A stretch of DNA of 64,000 nt from Pseudonocardia endophytica (GTDB lineage: Bacteria > Actinomycetota > Actinomycetes > Mycobacteriales > Pseudonocardiaceae). A model generated the notes under the pieces. It saw only the letters and a list, made by a program, of their open reading frames with translations, made no database searches and was not told the DNA's origin. Positions 43,973-51,801 of the stretch are shown piece by piece. The stretch covers positions 2,418,001 to 2,482,000 of the forward strand of contig NZ_SMFZ01000001.1 in NCBI RefSeq assembly GCF_004339565.1, in the 5' to 3' direction. The translations under genes and the position numbers were made by a program. The first letter of the stretch is position 1, and each line of letters begins with the position of its first letter.

Positions 43973-45355
43973 TCAGCTGGTACGTCCGGCGACGGGGCGG
44001 ACGGCGGAGCCCGTCGCGGCGGCCAGCCCGGCGACCCGACCCAGCGCGAACCCCCCGCCCAGGTGGATACCGCCGAGCTCGGCGCACGCGTTGAGGCCGC
44101 CCGCGCAGTCGCCCGCGGCGAACAGGGCGGGGACCGGGTCGCCGAACACGTCGAGTACCTGCATGTCGGTCGTGGTCCGGAAGCCGCCGTACGGGAAGTT
44201 CACGCCTTCGACCATGGCGACGGCCGTGAACGGCGGCCGGGCGCACCGCCGCCTGCCGGGCGGCAGCACGACGCGGCCGTGGAGATCGGTCGCGGATCCG
44301 CTGTCCAGGAACGTGTTCCAGCCGTCCACGGTGTCCTGCAGCGCCGCCGACGGGACCCCGATCCGGTCGGCAAGGCCCGCGAGCGTGTCCGCCCGCACCG
44401 GCTCCGACGGCATCCCGCCGATCAGCCGGGCCTTCTCGGCCGCCACCTCGCCGTCGACGACGTACCACGCGCGCCCGCCCGGCTGCGCGCGCAGGCGGAG
44501 GACCCGCTCGTCGGTCGGACCCGCCTCGTCGTGGAACCGGACACCGTCGGAGTTCACCGCGATCGCGTCCTCCACCAGCGACGACGACACCATCACCAAC
44601 GGCGGCAACGCGGTCATGTTGACCAGGTCGCCGCCGACGGCCTGGCCCATGAGGTGCCCGGCGCCGCGGCACGTGTCCAGTCCCAGGTACGGCGACGACG
44701 CCGCCCTGGCCGGCTGGTAGCGCCGTCGCAGATCCGGGTTGGCCTGGTAGCCGCCGGTGGCGAGCACGACGCCGCTGCGGGCCCCGATCTCCCGTTCCGC
44801 GCCGGTGTCGCGGTCGTGCACGCGCACGCCGGTGACCCGTCGGCCGTCGGTGACGAGGCGGTCGGCGAGCGTCCGGTGCAGCGTCGCGACGTTCGGCCGG
44901 GCGAAGTCCGGGCGGAACGCGTCGGCCAGCATCGCGACGTCCTCGACGGCGGCGAGCCGGTCGACCGTGTTCACCGCGGGGCGGGGCACGAACCGGCGGA
45001 ACCGGACGCCGCGCGAGACGAGGAACCGCTCGGCCCGCGGGCTCTCCCGGACGAACAGGCCGGCCAGCCGCTCGTCCCACTCGACGCCGAACGACGAGCC
45101 TGCCGCCTCGACGCGCGCGCGGGCGTCGGCGAGGAACGTCTCCTCGTCGTCGTCCAGACCCGCGGCGCGCTGGCCGTCCGAACCCACGACGACGACGTAT
45201 CCGGTGGAGCGCACGGCGTTGCCGCCGATGTCGTCGCACGCGTCGACGGCCACCACGTCGGCGCCCGCGAGCGCCGCGGCGGAGACGGCGGCCATGCCGG
45301 CCGCACCCGTCCCGAGAACGACGACGTCGGCGTCCCATCGCTCCGGTGCGCCCAC
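43973..45355 (-). CDS. FAD-dependent oxidoreductase (fumarate reductase/KstD-like)
   Basis: The protein is 460 residues. The FAD motif is VVVLGTGAAGMAAVSAAALAGADVVAVDA at about 11-39; VVLATGGYQANPDL, PYGGFRTTTDMQVLD and LFAAGDCAGGLNACAELGG are typical of flavocytochrome-c/3-ketosteroid dehydrogenase-type enzymes. These introduce or reduce C=C bonds next to carbonyls. GTG 45355, divergent from the P450 at 45466, sharing a 110-base promoter region. Confidence 0.85.
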   Translation of the reverse strand: MGAPERWDADVVVLGTGAAGMAAVSAAALAGADVVAVDACDDIGGNAVRSTGYVVVVGSDGQRAAGLDDDEETFLADARARVEAAGSSFGVEWDERLAGLFVRESPRAERFLVSRGVRFRRFVPRPAVNTVDRLAAVEDVAMLADAFRPDFARPNVATLHRTLADRLVTDGRRVTGVRVHDRDTGAEREIGARSGVVLATGGYQANPDLRRRYQPARAASSPYLGLDTCRGAGHLMGQAVGGDLVNMTALPPLVMVSSSLVEDAIAVNSDGVRFHDEAGPTDERVLRLRAQPGGRAWYVVDGEVAAEKARLIGGMPSEPVRADTLAGLADRIGVPSAALQDTVDGWNTFLDSGSATDLHGRVVLPPGRRRCARPPFTAVAMVEGVNFPYGGFRTTTDMQVLDVFGDPVPALFAAGDCAGGLNACAELGGIHLGGGFALGRVAGLAAATGSAVRPVAGRTS

Positions 45356-45465
45356 GCCACCCCCGTCTCGTCGGTGGCGACAGTGGACCCCGCCGACCCC
45401 CGCGTCAAGGCGACCGGCGCCGGTCCGCGCGGAGCGGGTTGTTAGCGTCGGCGCGAGGAGAAACG

Positions 45466-46647
45466 GTGCCCGTGCAGACGATCACAGTGGACGGCTACGC
45501 GCAGATCCGCGACGCCTACCGGTGCCGTGACCTGCGGCAGGCGCTCTACGACGCGAGCGGCGTCGTGATGGCGGACAGCCTGCTCGTGCTGCACGGCGAC
45601 GCGCACAAACGACGCAGACGAATCGAGAACCGGCTGTTCCGCCGCGGCGTGTTCCGCGAGTGGGAACGCACGATCGTGCGACGGACGGTCGCCGAGGCGC
45701 TCGCGCCGTGCCGTGCCACGGGCCGCGCCGAGCTCGTCGAGCTGGGGTACCGGGCGATCAGCACGCTGACCGCGACGGTGGCCGGCGTCGACGTCGACAT
45801 CGACGCCGGGGACACGCTCTGGCGCTTCGCCCGCACGTTCTCCGAGGGCGCGACGCTCGCGCACACCACCCGCGACCCGGCCGTCGTGCGGGCCGAGGTC
45901 GGCGCCGCGCTCGAGGAGTTCACGACCCTGTTCGTCGTGCCGTCCGCCGCGCGCAGGCGGGACCTGCTGGAACGCTTCCACGCGGGGACGGTCGCCGACG
46001 ACGACCTGCCCCGCGACGTGCTCACCGCCCTGCTGCGGCACCGCGACGAGCTCGGTCTGGACGACGCCACGATCCGCCGGGAGTGCGCGTTCTACCTGCA
46101 GGCGGGCTCGCACTCGTCGGTGGACGCGCTCGTGCACGCCGTCGACGACCTGTTCGCGTGGACGACCCGCGACCCGGTCCGCGCGGCGCGGGCGTGGACG
46201 GACCGGGCGTTCCTGCAGCGGTGCGTGCACGAGTCGCTGCGGCTGCACCCGGCGAGTCCGGTCGCGCGCCGGCACGCGGTCGCCGACGTCGTGCTGCGCG
46301 ACGGCACCGTCGTCCCGGCCGGGACGGATCTCGTGATGGACGTCGCGGCGGCCAACCGGGACCCGTCCGTGTTCGCCGACCCGGACGTCTACGACCCGGA
46401 TCGGACCGTCCCGCCCGGCGTCGCCCGGTGGGGGCACGCGTTCGGCGGCGGGATGCACGCGTGCATCGGGACCGAGCTGGCCGCGGGCGTCCCGGGCCCG
46501 GACGCCGTGCTCGGCACCGTGACGACGATGCTGGCCGCCCTGCTCGACGCCGGGGTGCGACCGGACCCGTCGGAACCGCCGCGACGGGATCCGCGCTCCG
46601 CGCGTGACCACTTCGGACGGTATCCGGTCGTGTTCGACGGCGGGTAG
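45466..46647 (+). CDS. Cytochrome P450, divergent
   Basis: The protein is 393 residues. The heme loop FGGGMHACIG (326-335, C333), the K-helix ESLR (256-259) and HPASPVARR are present. The I-helix, normally (A/G)G-x-(D/E)-T-T, is AGSHSS (213-218), lacking the acid and threonine pair used in oxygen activation. No substrate-recognition N-terminus of about 60 residues is seen before YAQIRDAYRCRDL. GTG 45466 follows GAGGAG. It may be a peroxygenase-like, dehydratase-like or otherwise atypical P450. Confidence 0.85.
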   Translation: MPVQTITVDGYAQIRDAYRCRDLRQALYDASGVVMADSLLVLHGDAHKRRRRIENRLFRRGVFREWERTIVRRTVAEALAPCRATGRAELVELGYRAISTLTATVAGVDVDIDAGDTLWRFARTFSEGATLAHTTRDPAVVRAEVGAALEEFTTLFVVPSAARRRDLLERFHAGTVADDDLPRDVLTALLRHRDELGLDDATIRRECAFYLQAGSHSSVDALVHAVDDLFAWTTRDPVRAARAWTDRAFLQRCVHESLRLHPASPVARRHAVADVVLRDGTVVPAGTDLVMDVAAANRDPSVFADPDVYDPDRTVPPGVARWGHAFGGGMHACIGTELAAGVPGPDAVLGTVTTMLAALLDAGVRPDPSEPPRRDPRSARDHFGRYPVVFDGG

Positions 46648-46650
46648 GCC

Positions 46651-47418
46651 TCAGGCGCCGCCGGTGGCGTTCTTCAGCCAGTTGCCGTCGTTGATGTCGG
46701 CCTGAGCCCCGTTCAGCAGGATCGTCGGCGTGGACAGGCGCCCACCCGGTGCGACGGTCTGGTTGCCTGCCGCGGCGTTCGTCGCGTCGAGGATCGCCTG
46801 GCCGTTGGCCGCGTCGTTCACGCAGCCGGCGAAGTCACCCTTCGCGCCGACCTGCTGGCCGATCGTCACCAGCTCCTGCGCCGTCTTGCCGGGGCCGCCC
46901 TCGGACGGCTGCTCGTCGTACAGGCGCGAGTGGAACGCCGGGAACACGCCGGCATCGGCCGCGCACAGGCCCGCTCCGCCGGCCAGCGACGAGTAGCCGG
47001 GCGGCGTGGAGCGCTGCTCCAGGATCGCGATCAGATGGTAGTTGACCTTGACCTTGCCCTCGTTCAGCGCCGTCGTGATCTCGTCGCCGTAGATCTTCTC
47101 GAACTGCTGGCAGGCCGGGCAGAGGAAGTCCTCGTAGACGTCGACGGTCGCGGGCGCCGTCGGGGACCCGGCCGTCACGACGGCGCCGTCGCGCGTCGCC
47201 TGGTACGTCGCCGCGACGGGGGCGCCCGTGCTGTCGGAGCTCGACGAGCTGCTCGTCTGCCACGCGATGACCAGCCCGGCCACGACGGCGACGACGAGCA
47301 CGACGGCGGCGATCGCCAGCCCCTGCTTGCCGCCACCGGGCTTCTTCCTCGTCTGGATGCCCGCCGCCGCGAGACGCGCCTGCGCCGCCTCACGCCGCTC
47401 CCGCTCGGAGCGTGCCAT
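46651..47418 (-). CDS. Membrane-anchored DsbA-like thioredoxin-fold protein
   Basis: The protein is 255 residues: a basic cytoplasmic tail, one membrane helix (GLAIAAVVLVVAVVAGLVIA, 33-52), a serine linker, then a thioredoxin fold with CPAC at 100-103 and a cis-Pro region STPTILLNG. Further cysteines occur in GLCAAD and AGCVND. It acts outside the membrane in disulfide formation, and pairs with the MauE-like gene upstream in the same transcript. Convergent with the P450, three bases apart. Confidence 0.9.
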   Translation of the reverse strand: MARSERERREAAQARLAAAGIQTRKKPGGGKQGLAIAAVVLVVAVVAGLVIAWQTSSSSSSDSTGAPVAATYQATRDGAVVTAGSPTAPATVDVYEDFLCPACQQFEKIYGDEITTALNEGKVKVNYHLIAILEQRSTPPGYSSLAGGAGLCAADAGVFPAFHSRLYDEQPSEGGPGKTAQELVTIGQQVGAKGDFAGCVNDAANGQAILDATNAAAGNQTVAPGGRLSTPTILLNGAQADINDGNWLKNATGGA

Positions 47419-47420
47419 CG

Positions 47421-47939
47421 CTACCCGACCCTCTCCATGTCGTTGCGTTCCCGCTGTGCGTCGTCCCGCGGGGCCGCCGGCGCCCAGAGCGCGTCGAGCG
47501 ACACCAGCGTCCGCGGCCGCACGATCATCCAGCCTGCGAGGGCGAGGAAGCCCAGGTCGCGGACCAGTTCCAGGCCGTACTCGGTCTCGCCGGGCGCCAC
47601 CGGCCCGCCACCGCCGAAGCAGCCGCAGTCGATCGAGAGCCCGCGGATCCACGCCTGCGCGAGTCCGCCGATGAACACGATCTGCAGCACGGCCGACACG
47701 ACGGCCGCGGCACGCGTACCGGCGCCGACCAGCAGCAGCACGCCGAGCGCGATCTCCAGCAGCGGCAGGACCGACGCGACCACGGGAACGACACGGTCGG
47801 GCATGACGTCGTACGCGCCGACGGCCACGACGGTGCCGAACCGGTCGAACAGCTTCAGCGTGCCGGAGACAAGCCAGATCGCAGCCAGTACCAGGCGGAC
47901 GAGCGTGCCGACGGGATCGAGCACACGGGCGGACCTCAC
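47421..47939 (-). CDS. MauE/DoxX-like membrane protein
   Basis: The protein is 172 residues with four membrane segments (LVRLVLAAIWLVSGTLKLFD, VVPVVASVLPLLEIALGVLLL, AAVVSAVLQIVFIGGLAQAW, LVRDLGFLALAGWMIV) and a CGCFGG pair, as in MauE proteins that help thiol-disulfide exchange. The GTG at 47939 is picked because TAGTCT lies seven bases before it; an in-frame GTG at 47924 is the alternative. It runs directly into the DsbA-like gene, making a redox pair. Confidence 0.82.
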   Translation of the reverse strand: MRSARVLDPVGTLVRLVLAAIWLVSGTLKLFDRFGTVVAVGAYDVMPDRVVPVVASVLPLLEIALGVLLLVGAGTRAAAVVSAVLQIVFIGGLAQAWIRGLSIDCGCFGGGGPVAPGETEYGLELVRDLGFLALAGWMIVRPRTLVSLDALWAPAAPRDDAQRERNDMERVG

Positions 47940-47946
47940 CCGACCG

Positions 47947-47952
47947 AGACTA
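47947..47952 (-). promoter_or_regulatory. Leaderless-type -10 element TAGTCT
   Basis: On the minus strand TAGTCT is followed by seven bases and the GTG at 47939. It lies in the 23-base gap after the photolyase gene, so the redox pair has its own leaderless promoter. Confidence 0.5.
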
Positions 47953-47962
47953 CTGACCCGGC

Positions 47963-49444
47963 TCAGAACGCCTCGCGGGCGGACTCCTGTTCCAGCACGG
48001 CGTCGAGGTCGGAGAGCCGGTCCATCGTCGCGACGGCCCGCGCCGTGCGGTTGTTCGACGCCAGCAGCTCGCGATGGCGGTGCACCCACTGCCAGTACCC
48101 GGCCGTGAACGGGCAGGCCTTCTCCCCGACGCGCACCTTCGGGTCGAACGCACAGCCCGTGCAGTGGTCGGACATCCGGTCGATGTACGCCCCTCCGGAC
48201 GAGTACGGCTTCGTCGCCATCCTCCCGCCGTCGGCGTGCTGGCTCATCCCGATCACGTTCGGCGGCATCACCCAGGCGTAGCCGTCGACGAACGCGGTGG
48301 CGAACCACTCGTTGAGCTCGGCGGGCCGGTACCCGCGCTGCAGGGCGTGGTTGCCGAGAACCATCAGCCGCGGGATGTGGTGCACCCAGCCGCGATCGCG
48401 CACGCCCTCCAGCGCGCTCGACAGGCACCGGGCCGTGACGGCGTCGGAGTCCAGCTCGCGGAACCAGTCCGGCAGTGGCGTGCGGGCCCTCAGGTGGTTG
48501 CGCTTCGGGTAGCCGCGCCCGAAGTACCAGTAGAGCTGCCAGACGTACTCCCGCCAGCCGAGGATCTGGCGGACGAAGCCCTCGACCGAGCTGATCGGCT
48601 GGTCGCCGGACCGGTACGCGTCCTCGGCGGCGTGCACCGCCTCCAGCGGGTGCAGCACGCCCATGTTCAACGGGACCGAGAGCAGCGAGTGGGCCATCGC
48701 CCAGTCGTTCTCGAGGATCGCGTCCTCGTACGGGCCGAACGTGCCGAGCCGGTGTGTCACGAAGTGACGCAGGGCCTTCGTCGCCTCGTCGTGGGTGACG
48801 GCGAACCAGCGCGGGCCGTCCTCACCGACGGTCGGATGGCCGGCCTGATCGAGGTCACGGCGGACCTGCTCGTCGATCTCGTCCTCGGTCGGCCGCCACG
48901 GGCCCTTCACGTCCAGCGTGTCCGTGCCCTTGGGTGGGGGCTCGCGGTTGTCGTGGTCGAAGTTCCACCTCCCCTCGACCGGCTGGTCGCCGTCCATCAG
49001 GACCTCGAAGCGCTCCCGCTGCGAGCGGTAGAAGTCCTCCATCCGGAACGACGAGCGGCCGTCGGCCCAGTCGTCGAAGTCCTGCTGGGGCAGTGCGAAC
49101 GTCGGCGTCGGGCGGACCTCCGCGACGAGACCCTCCTTCTCGAATCGCCGCACCATGTCCAGCGCCGGGAACGACGTCGGATGGTGCACGACGACCGGTC
49201 GTCCGACCTGGGTCAGCGCCTCCCGGTACGTCGCGGTCCGCAGGTGCGTGACGCGGTCGCCGAGCTGGTCGGCGAGGTGACGGACCGCGGACAGCGTCAG
49301 ATGCAGCTTCTGGCGGTGGAACGGCTTGCGGCCCAGCGCACGCGACGACTCGACGAGCACGATCTCCCGGTCGCGGAACTCGTCGTTGTCCCAGACGTGC
49401 GGGCCGAGCTGGTCGGCGAACAGCCAGAGTGGTGGATCCGACAT
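47963..49444 (-). CDS. Iron-sulfur bacterial cryptochrome/(6-4) photolyase-like protein (PhrB type)
   Basis: The protein is 493 residues. The N-terminus PLWLFADQLGPHVW and the FAD domain with VEGFVRQILGWREYVWQLYW and GNHALQRGYRPAELNEWF match the FeS-BCP/PhrB group. C428, C431 and C444 (HCTGC, KACPF) have the same spacing as the cluster cysteines of PhrB, and a fourth is in VTARC. These proteins repair (6-4) photoproducts or sense light. It is divergent from the VIT1-type gene. Confidence 0.9.
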   Translation of the reverse strand: MSDPPLWLFADQLGPHVWDNDEFRDREIVLVESSRALGRKPFHRQKLHLTLSAVRHLADQLGDRVTHLRTATYREALTQVGRPVVVHHPTSFPALDMVRRFEKEGLVAEVRPTPTFALPQQDFDDWADGRSSFRMEDFYRSQRERFEVLMDGDQPVEGRWNFDHDNREPPPKGTDTLDVKGPWRPTEDEIDEQVRRDLDQAGHPTVGEDGPRWFAVTHDEATKALRHFVTHRLGTFGPYEDAILENDWAMAHSLLSVPLNMGVLHPLEAVHAAEDAYRSGDQPISSVEGFVRQILGWREYVWQLYWYFGRGYPKRNHLRARTPLPDWFRELDSDAVTARCLSSALEGVRDRGWVHHIPRLMVLGNHALQRGYRPAELNEWFATAFVDGYAWVMPPNVIGMSQHADGGRMATKPYSSGGAYIDRMSDHCTGCAFDPKVRVGEKACPFTAGYWQWVHRHRELLASNNRTARAVATMDRLSDLDAVLEQESAREAF

Positions 49445-49549
49445 CGCCCCAGTGTCGGGCCGGGCCGGTCGGTGCGCGCGGCGAACCAGCCCAGGCCACG
49501 CTCCGGTGAGCCCAGGCTCGCCGTCCTGTTCCGCCGCAGGTCAGGGACC

Positions 49550-49555
49550 TACGCT
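49550..49555 (+). promoter_or_regulatory. Leaderless-type -10 element TACGCT
   Basis: TACGCT stands seven bases before the ATG at 49563 with no Shine-Dalgarno between. Confidence 0.5.
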
Positions 49556-49562
49556 GACGGCC

Positions 49563-50291
49563 ATGACCGATCCCGGTTTCGAGGCGGAGCTGGCCGAGCA
49601 CGACCGCGACCACCGCCATCACGACGTCTCCGGCGGCTGGCTGCGCGCGGCGACGTTCGGCGCGATGGACGGGCTGGTCACGACGATCGCGCTGATCGCG
49701 GGCGTCGGCGGCGGGGGCGCGGATCGGCAGCTGATCGTGCTGACCGGGCTGGCCGGCGTCGTGGCGGGTGCGTTCTCGATGGCGCTCGGCGAGTTCGCGT
49801 CCGTGGGCACGCAGAACGACGCCGTCGACCGCGAGGTGGCCGTGGAGCGCCGCGAGCTGACCCGGCACCCGCGCGCCGAGCAGGCCGAGCTCGAGGCGAC
49901 CTACCGCGAGATCGGGTTGTCTCCGCGGACGGCCGAGGCGGTGGCCCGCGAGGTGCACGCCGACCCGGAGCTGGCCCTGCGCGCACACATCAACCGTGAG
50001 CTGGGCGTCACGCTCGGCGAGGAGCCGTCGCCCTGGACGGCGGCGCTGTCGTCGTTCCTCGCGTTCGCGGTCGGCGGGATGATCCCGCTCGCGTCGTTCC
50101 TGCTCGGCTCGTCGTCGCTGTGGCTGGGACTCGCGATCGGCGGCGTGGGCCTGCTCGTGGCCGGTGCGCTGACGTCGAAGTTCACGTCGCGCACGTGGTG
50201 GGGCGCCGCGCTGCGCCAGCTCCTGTTCGGAGCGATCGCGGCGGGCGCCACCTACGTGGTGGGAATGCTGATCGGCGTCGGTGCCGCGTAG
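49563..50291 (+). CDS. VIT1/CCC1-family iron or manganese transporter
   Basis: The protein is 242 residues. After HDVSGGWLRAATFGAMDGLVTTIALIAGV, it has the VIT1 pattern VVAGAFSMALGEFASVGTQND, a cytosolic helical segment rich in Glu (about 85-145) and three more membrane segments. Plant VIT1 and yeast CCC1 move Fe(II) or Mn(II) out of the cytosol. It is likely a detoxifying exporter. Convergent with the ferredoxin gene. Confidence 0.9.
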   Translation: MTDPGFEAELAEHDRDHRHHDVSGGWLRAATFGAMDGLVTTIALIAGVGGGGADRQLIVLTGLAGVVAGAFSMALGEFASVGTQNDAVDREVAVERRELTRHPRAEQAELEATYREIGLSPRTAEAVAREVHADPELALRAHINRELGVTLGEEPSPWTAALSSFLAFAVGGMIPLASFLLGSSSLWLGLAIGGVGLLVAGALTSKFTSRTWWGAALRQLLFGAIAAGATYVVGMLIGVGAA

Positions 50292-50307
50292 CAGCGGCCT
50301 GGGAGCG

Positions 50308-50505
50308 CTACTCCTCGACGCTGATGACCCGCGCCGGGCACACGTGCGCCGCGTCCCGGACGGCCTCGGCGTCGCCGTCACCCGGCGTGTCGGTGAGCAG
50401 CTCGACCAGGCCGTCGTCGTCCTGGTCGAACACGTCGGGCGCGGTGACGACGCACTGGCCGGCACCGATACAGAGATCCTTGTCGACGGTGACTCGCATG
50501 GCCAT
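50308..50505 (-). CDS. [3Fe-4S] ferredoxin, P450 partner
   Basis: The protein is 65 residues. CIGAGQC and a later VCPA give the cysteine pattern of single-cluster [3Fe-4S] ferredoxins such as SuaB. The start overlaps the stop of the P450 gene (TGATG), so the two proteins are made together; it carries electrons to that P450. Confidence 0.92.
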   Translation of the reverse strand: MAMRVTVDKDLCIGAGQCVVTAPDVFDQDDDGLVELLTDTPGDGDAEAVRDAAHVCPARVISVEE

Positions 50506-51707
50506 CAGAATGCCACCGGCAGCTCGTGCACGCCGTACACGGCCATCTGCTCGCGGAACCGGATCTGCTCGTCCGGCACGGTGACCCGCAGATCCGGGAA
50601 GCGCCGCAGCAGGGCCGGGTAGGCGATCCGCAGCTCCAGGCGGGCCAGCGGCTGGCCGAGGCACTGGTGGATGCCGAACCCGAACGCGACGTGCTGGTTC
50701 GTGCCCCGCGTGACGTCCAGCTCGTCGGGCTCCGGGTACTTCTCGGGATCGCGGTTCGCCGCCTCGGCGGCCACGATCACGCCCTCCCCCTCGCGGATCA
50801 CCGTGCCGCCGACCTCGACGTCCTCGGTCGCGACCCGGCGCCGCCCGATGTGGGTGATGGTCAGCATCCGCAGCAGCTCCTCCACCGCGGACCGGACCGT
50901 CGCGTCGTCGCCCTCACGGACCAGCGCCGCCTGGTCCGGGTGCCGCAGCAGCGTCAGCGTCCCGAGGCCGATCATGTTCGCCGTCGTCTCGTGGCCGGCG
51001 ACGAGCAGCAGGAACGCCATCGAGCTGACGTCGTCGACCTCCAGCTCACCGGTGTCGATCCGGGCCGCCAGGCGGCTGATCAGATCGTCCTGCGGACTGC
51101 GCCGGCGGTCGTCCACGAGCCGGTCCAGATAGCCCATGAGCGCGTCCGAGGCCGCGATCACGGCCTCCTCACCCGCGGTGAGGTCGAGCAGCGCGTGGCT
51201 CTGCTCCTGGAAGAACGCGTGATCGGAGTAGGGCACGCCGAGCAGATGACAGATCACCAGCGAGGGCAGCGGCAGCGCGAACGCCTGCACGAGGTCGGTC
51301 GGGTTCTCGCCGGCCTCCATGGCGTCGAGCAGGTCGGCGATCGCCTGCTCGACGAGCGGCAGCAGCTTCTCGGTGCGCTTGACCGTGAACTCGCCGATCA
51401 GCATGCGGCGCAGGCGGGCGTGCTCCGGGTCGTCCATCATGATGAACGACGGCCGCATGCGCGTCTGGCGGATCTTGCGCGACGGAGCGGCGTGCGGGTA
51501 CCCGGCGCGGAACGGGTCGGAGCTGAAGCGCTGGTCGGCGAGGACGGCGCGGACGTCGGAGTAGCGCGTGACCAGCCACGGCGTCGAGCCGTCCCAGATG
51601 CGGGCCCGGGTGACGGGCTCCGACTCGCGGATCTCCCGCATCTCGTCGGGCGGGCTGAACGGGCACTGCCGGGCCATCGGGTACGACGGCGTCTCGGTGG
51701 TGGTCAT
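50505..51707 (-). CDS. Cytochrome P450 (CYP105-like)
   Basis: The protein is 400 residues, standard class I bacterial P450: I-helix AGHETT (237-242), EELLR (276-280), heme loop FGFGIHQCLG (342-351, C349). The motif set and the ferredoxin overlap recall the CYP105 family of actinomycetes, which oxidise xenobiotics and secondary metabolites. AGGAGGTG precedes the ATG. No reductase gene is adjacent, so electrons come from a shared ferredoxin reductase. Confidence 0.92.
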   Translation of the reverse strand: MTTTETPSYPMARQCPFSPPDEMREIRESEPVTRARIWDGSTPWLVTRYSDVRAVLADQRFSSDPFRAGYPHAAPSRKIRQTRMRPSFIMMDDPEHARLRRMLIGEFTVKRTEKLLPLVEQAIADLLDAMEAGENPTDLVQAFALPLPSLVICHLLGVPYSDHAFFQEQSHALLDLTAGEEAVIAASDALMGYLDRLVDDRRRSPQDDLISRLAARIDTGELEVDDVSSMAFLLLVAGHETTANMIGLGTLTLLRHPDQAALVREGDDATVRSAVEELLRMLTITHIGRRRVATEDVEVGGTVIREGEGVIVAAEAANRDPEKYPEPDELDVTRGTNQHVAFGFGIHQCLGQPLARLELRIAYPALLRRFPDLRVTVPDEQIRFREQMAVYGVHELPVAF

Positions 51708-51736
51708 GACGCGGCACCTCCTGAGCGATCATCAAG

Positions 51737-51766
51737 AGGTTAGCAATGCATAGTTTCGTCGTGCAA
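51737..51766 (-). promoter_or_regulatory. Promoter for the P450-ferredoxin pair
   Basis: On the minus strand TTGCAC (51766-51761) and TAACCT (51742-51737) are 18 bases apart, about 30 bases before the ATG. An AT-rich ATGCAT palindrome lies between them. Confidence 0.45.
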
Positions 51767-51801
51767 CGTCAGATCGTGGTGATGGCGGTGACCGTCACAC
51801 C

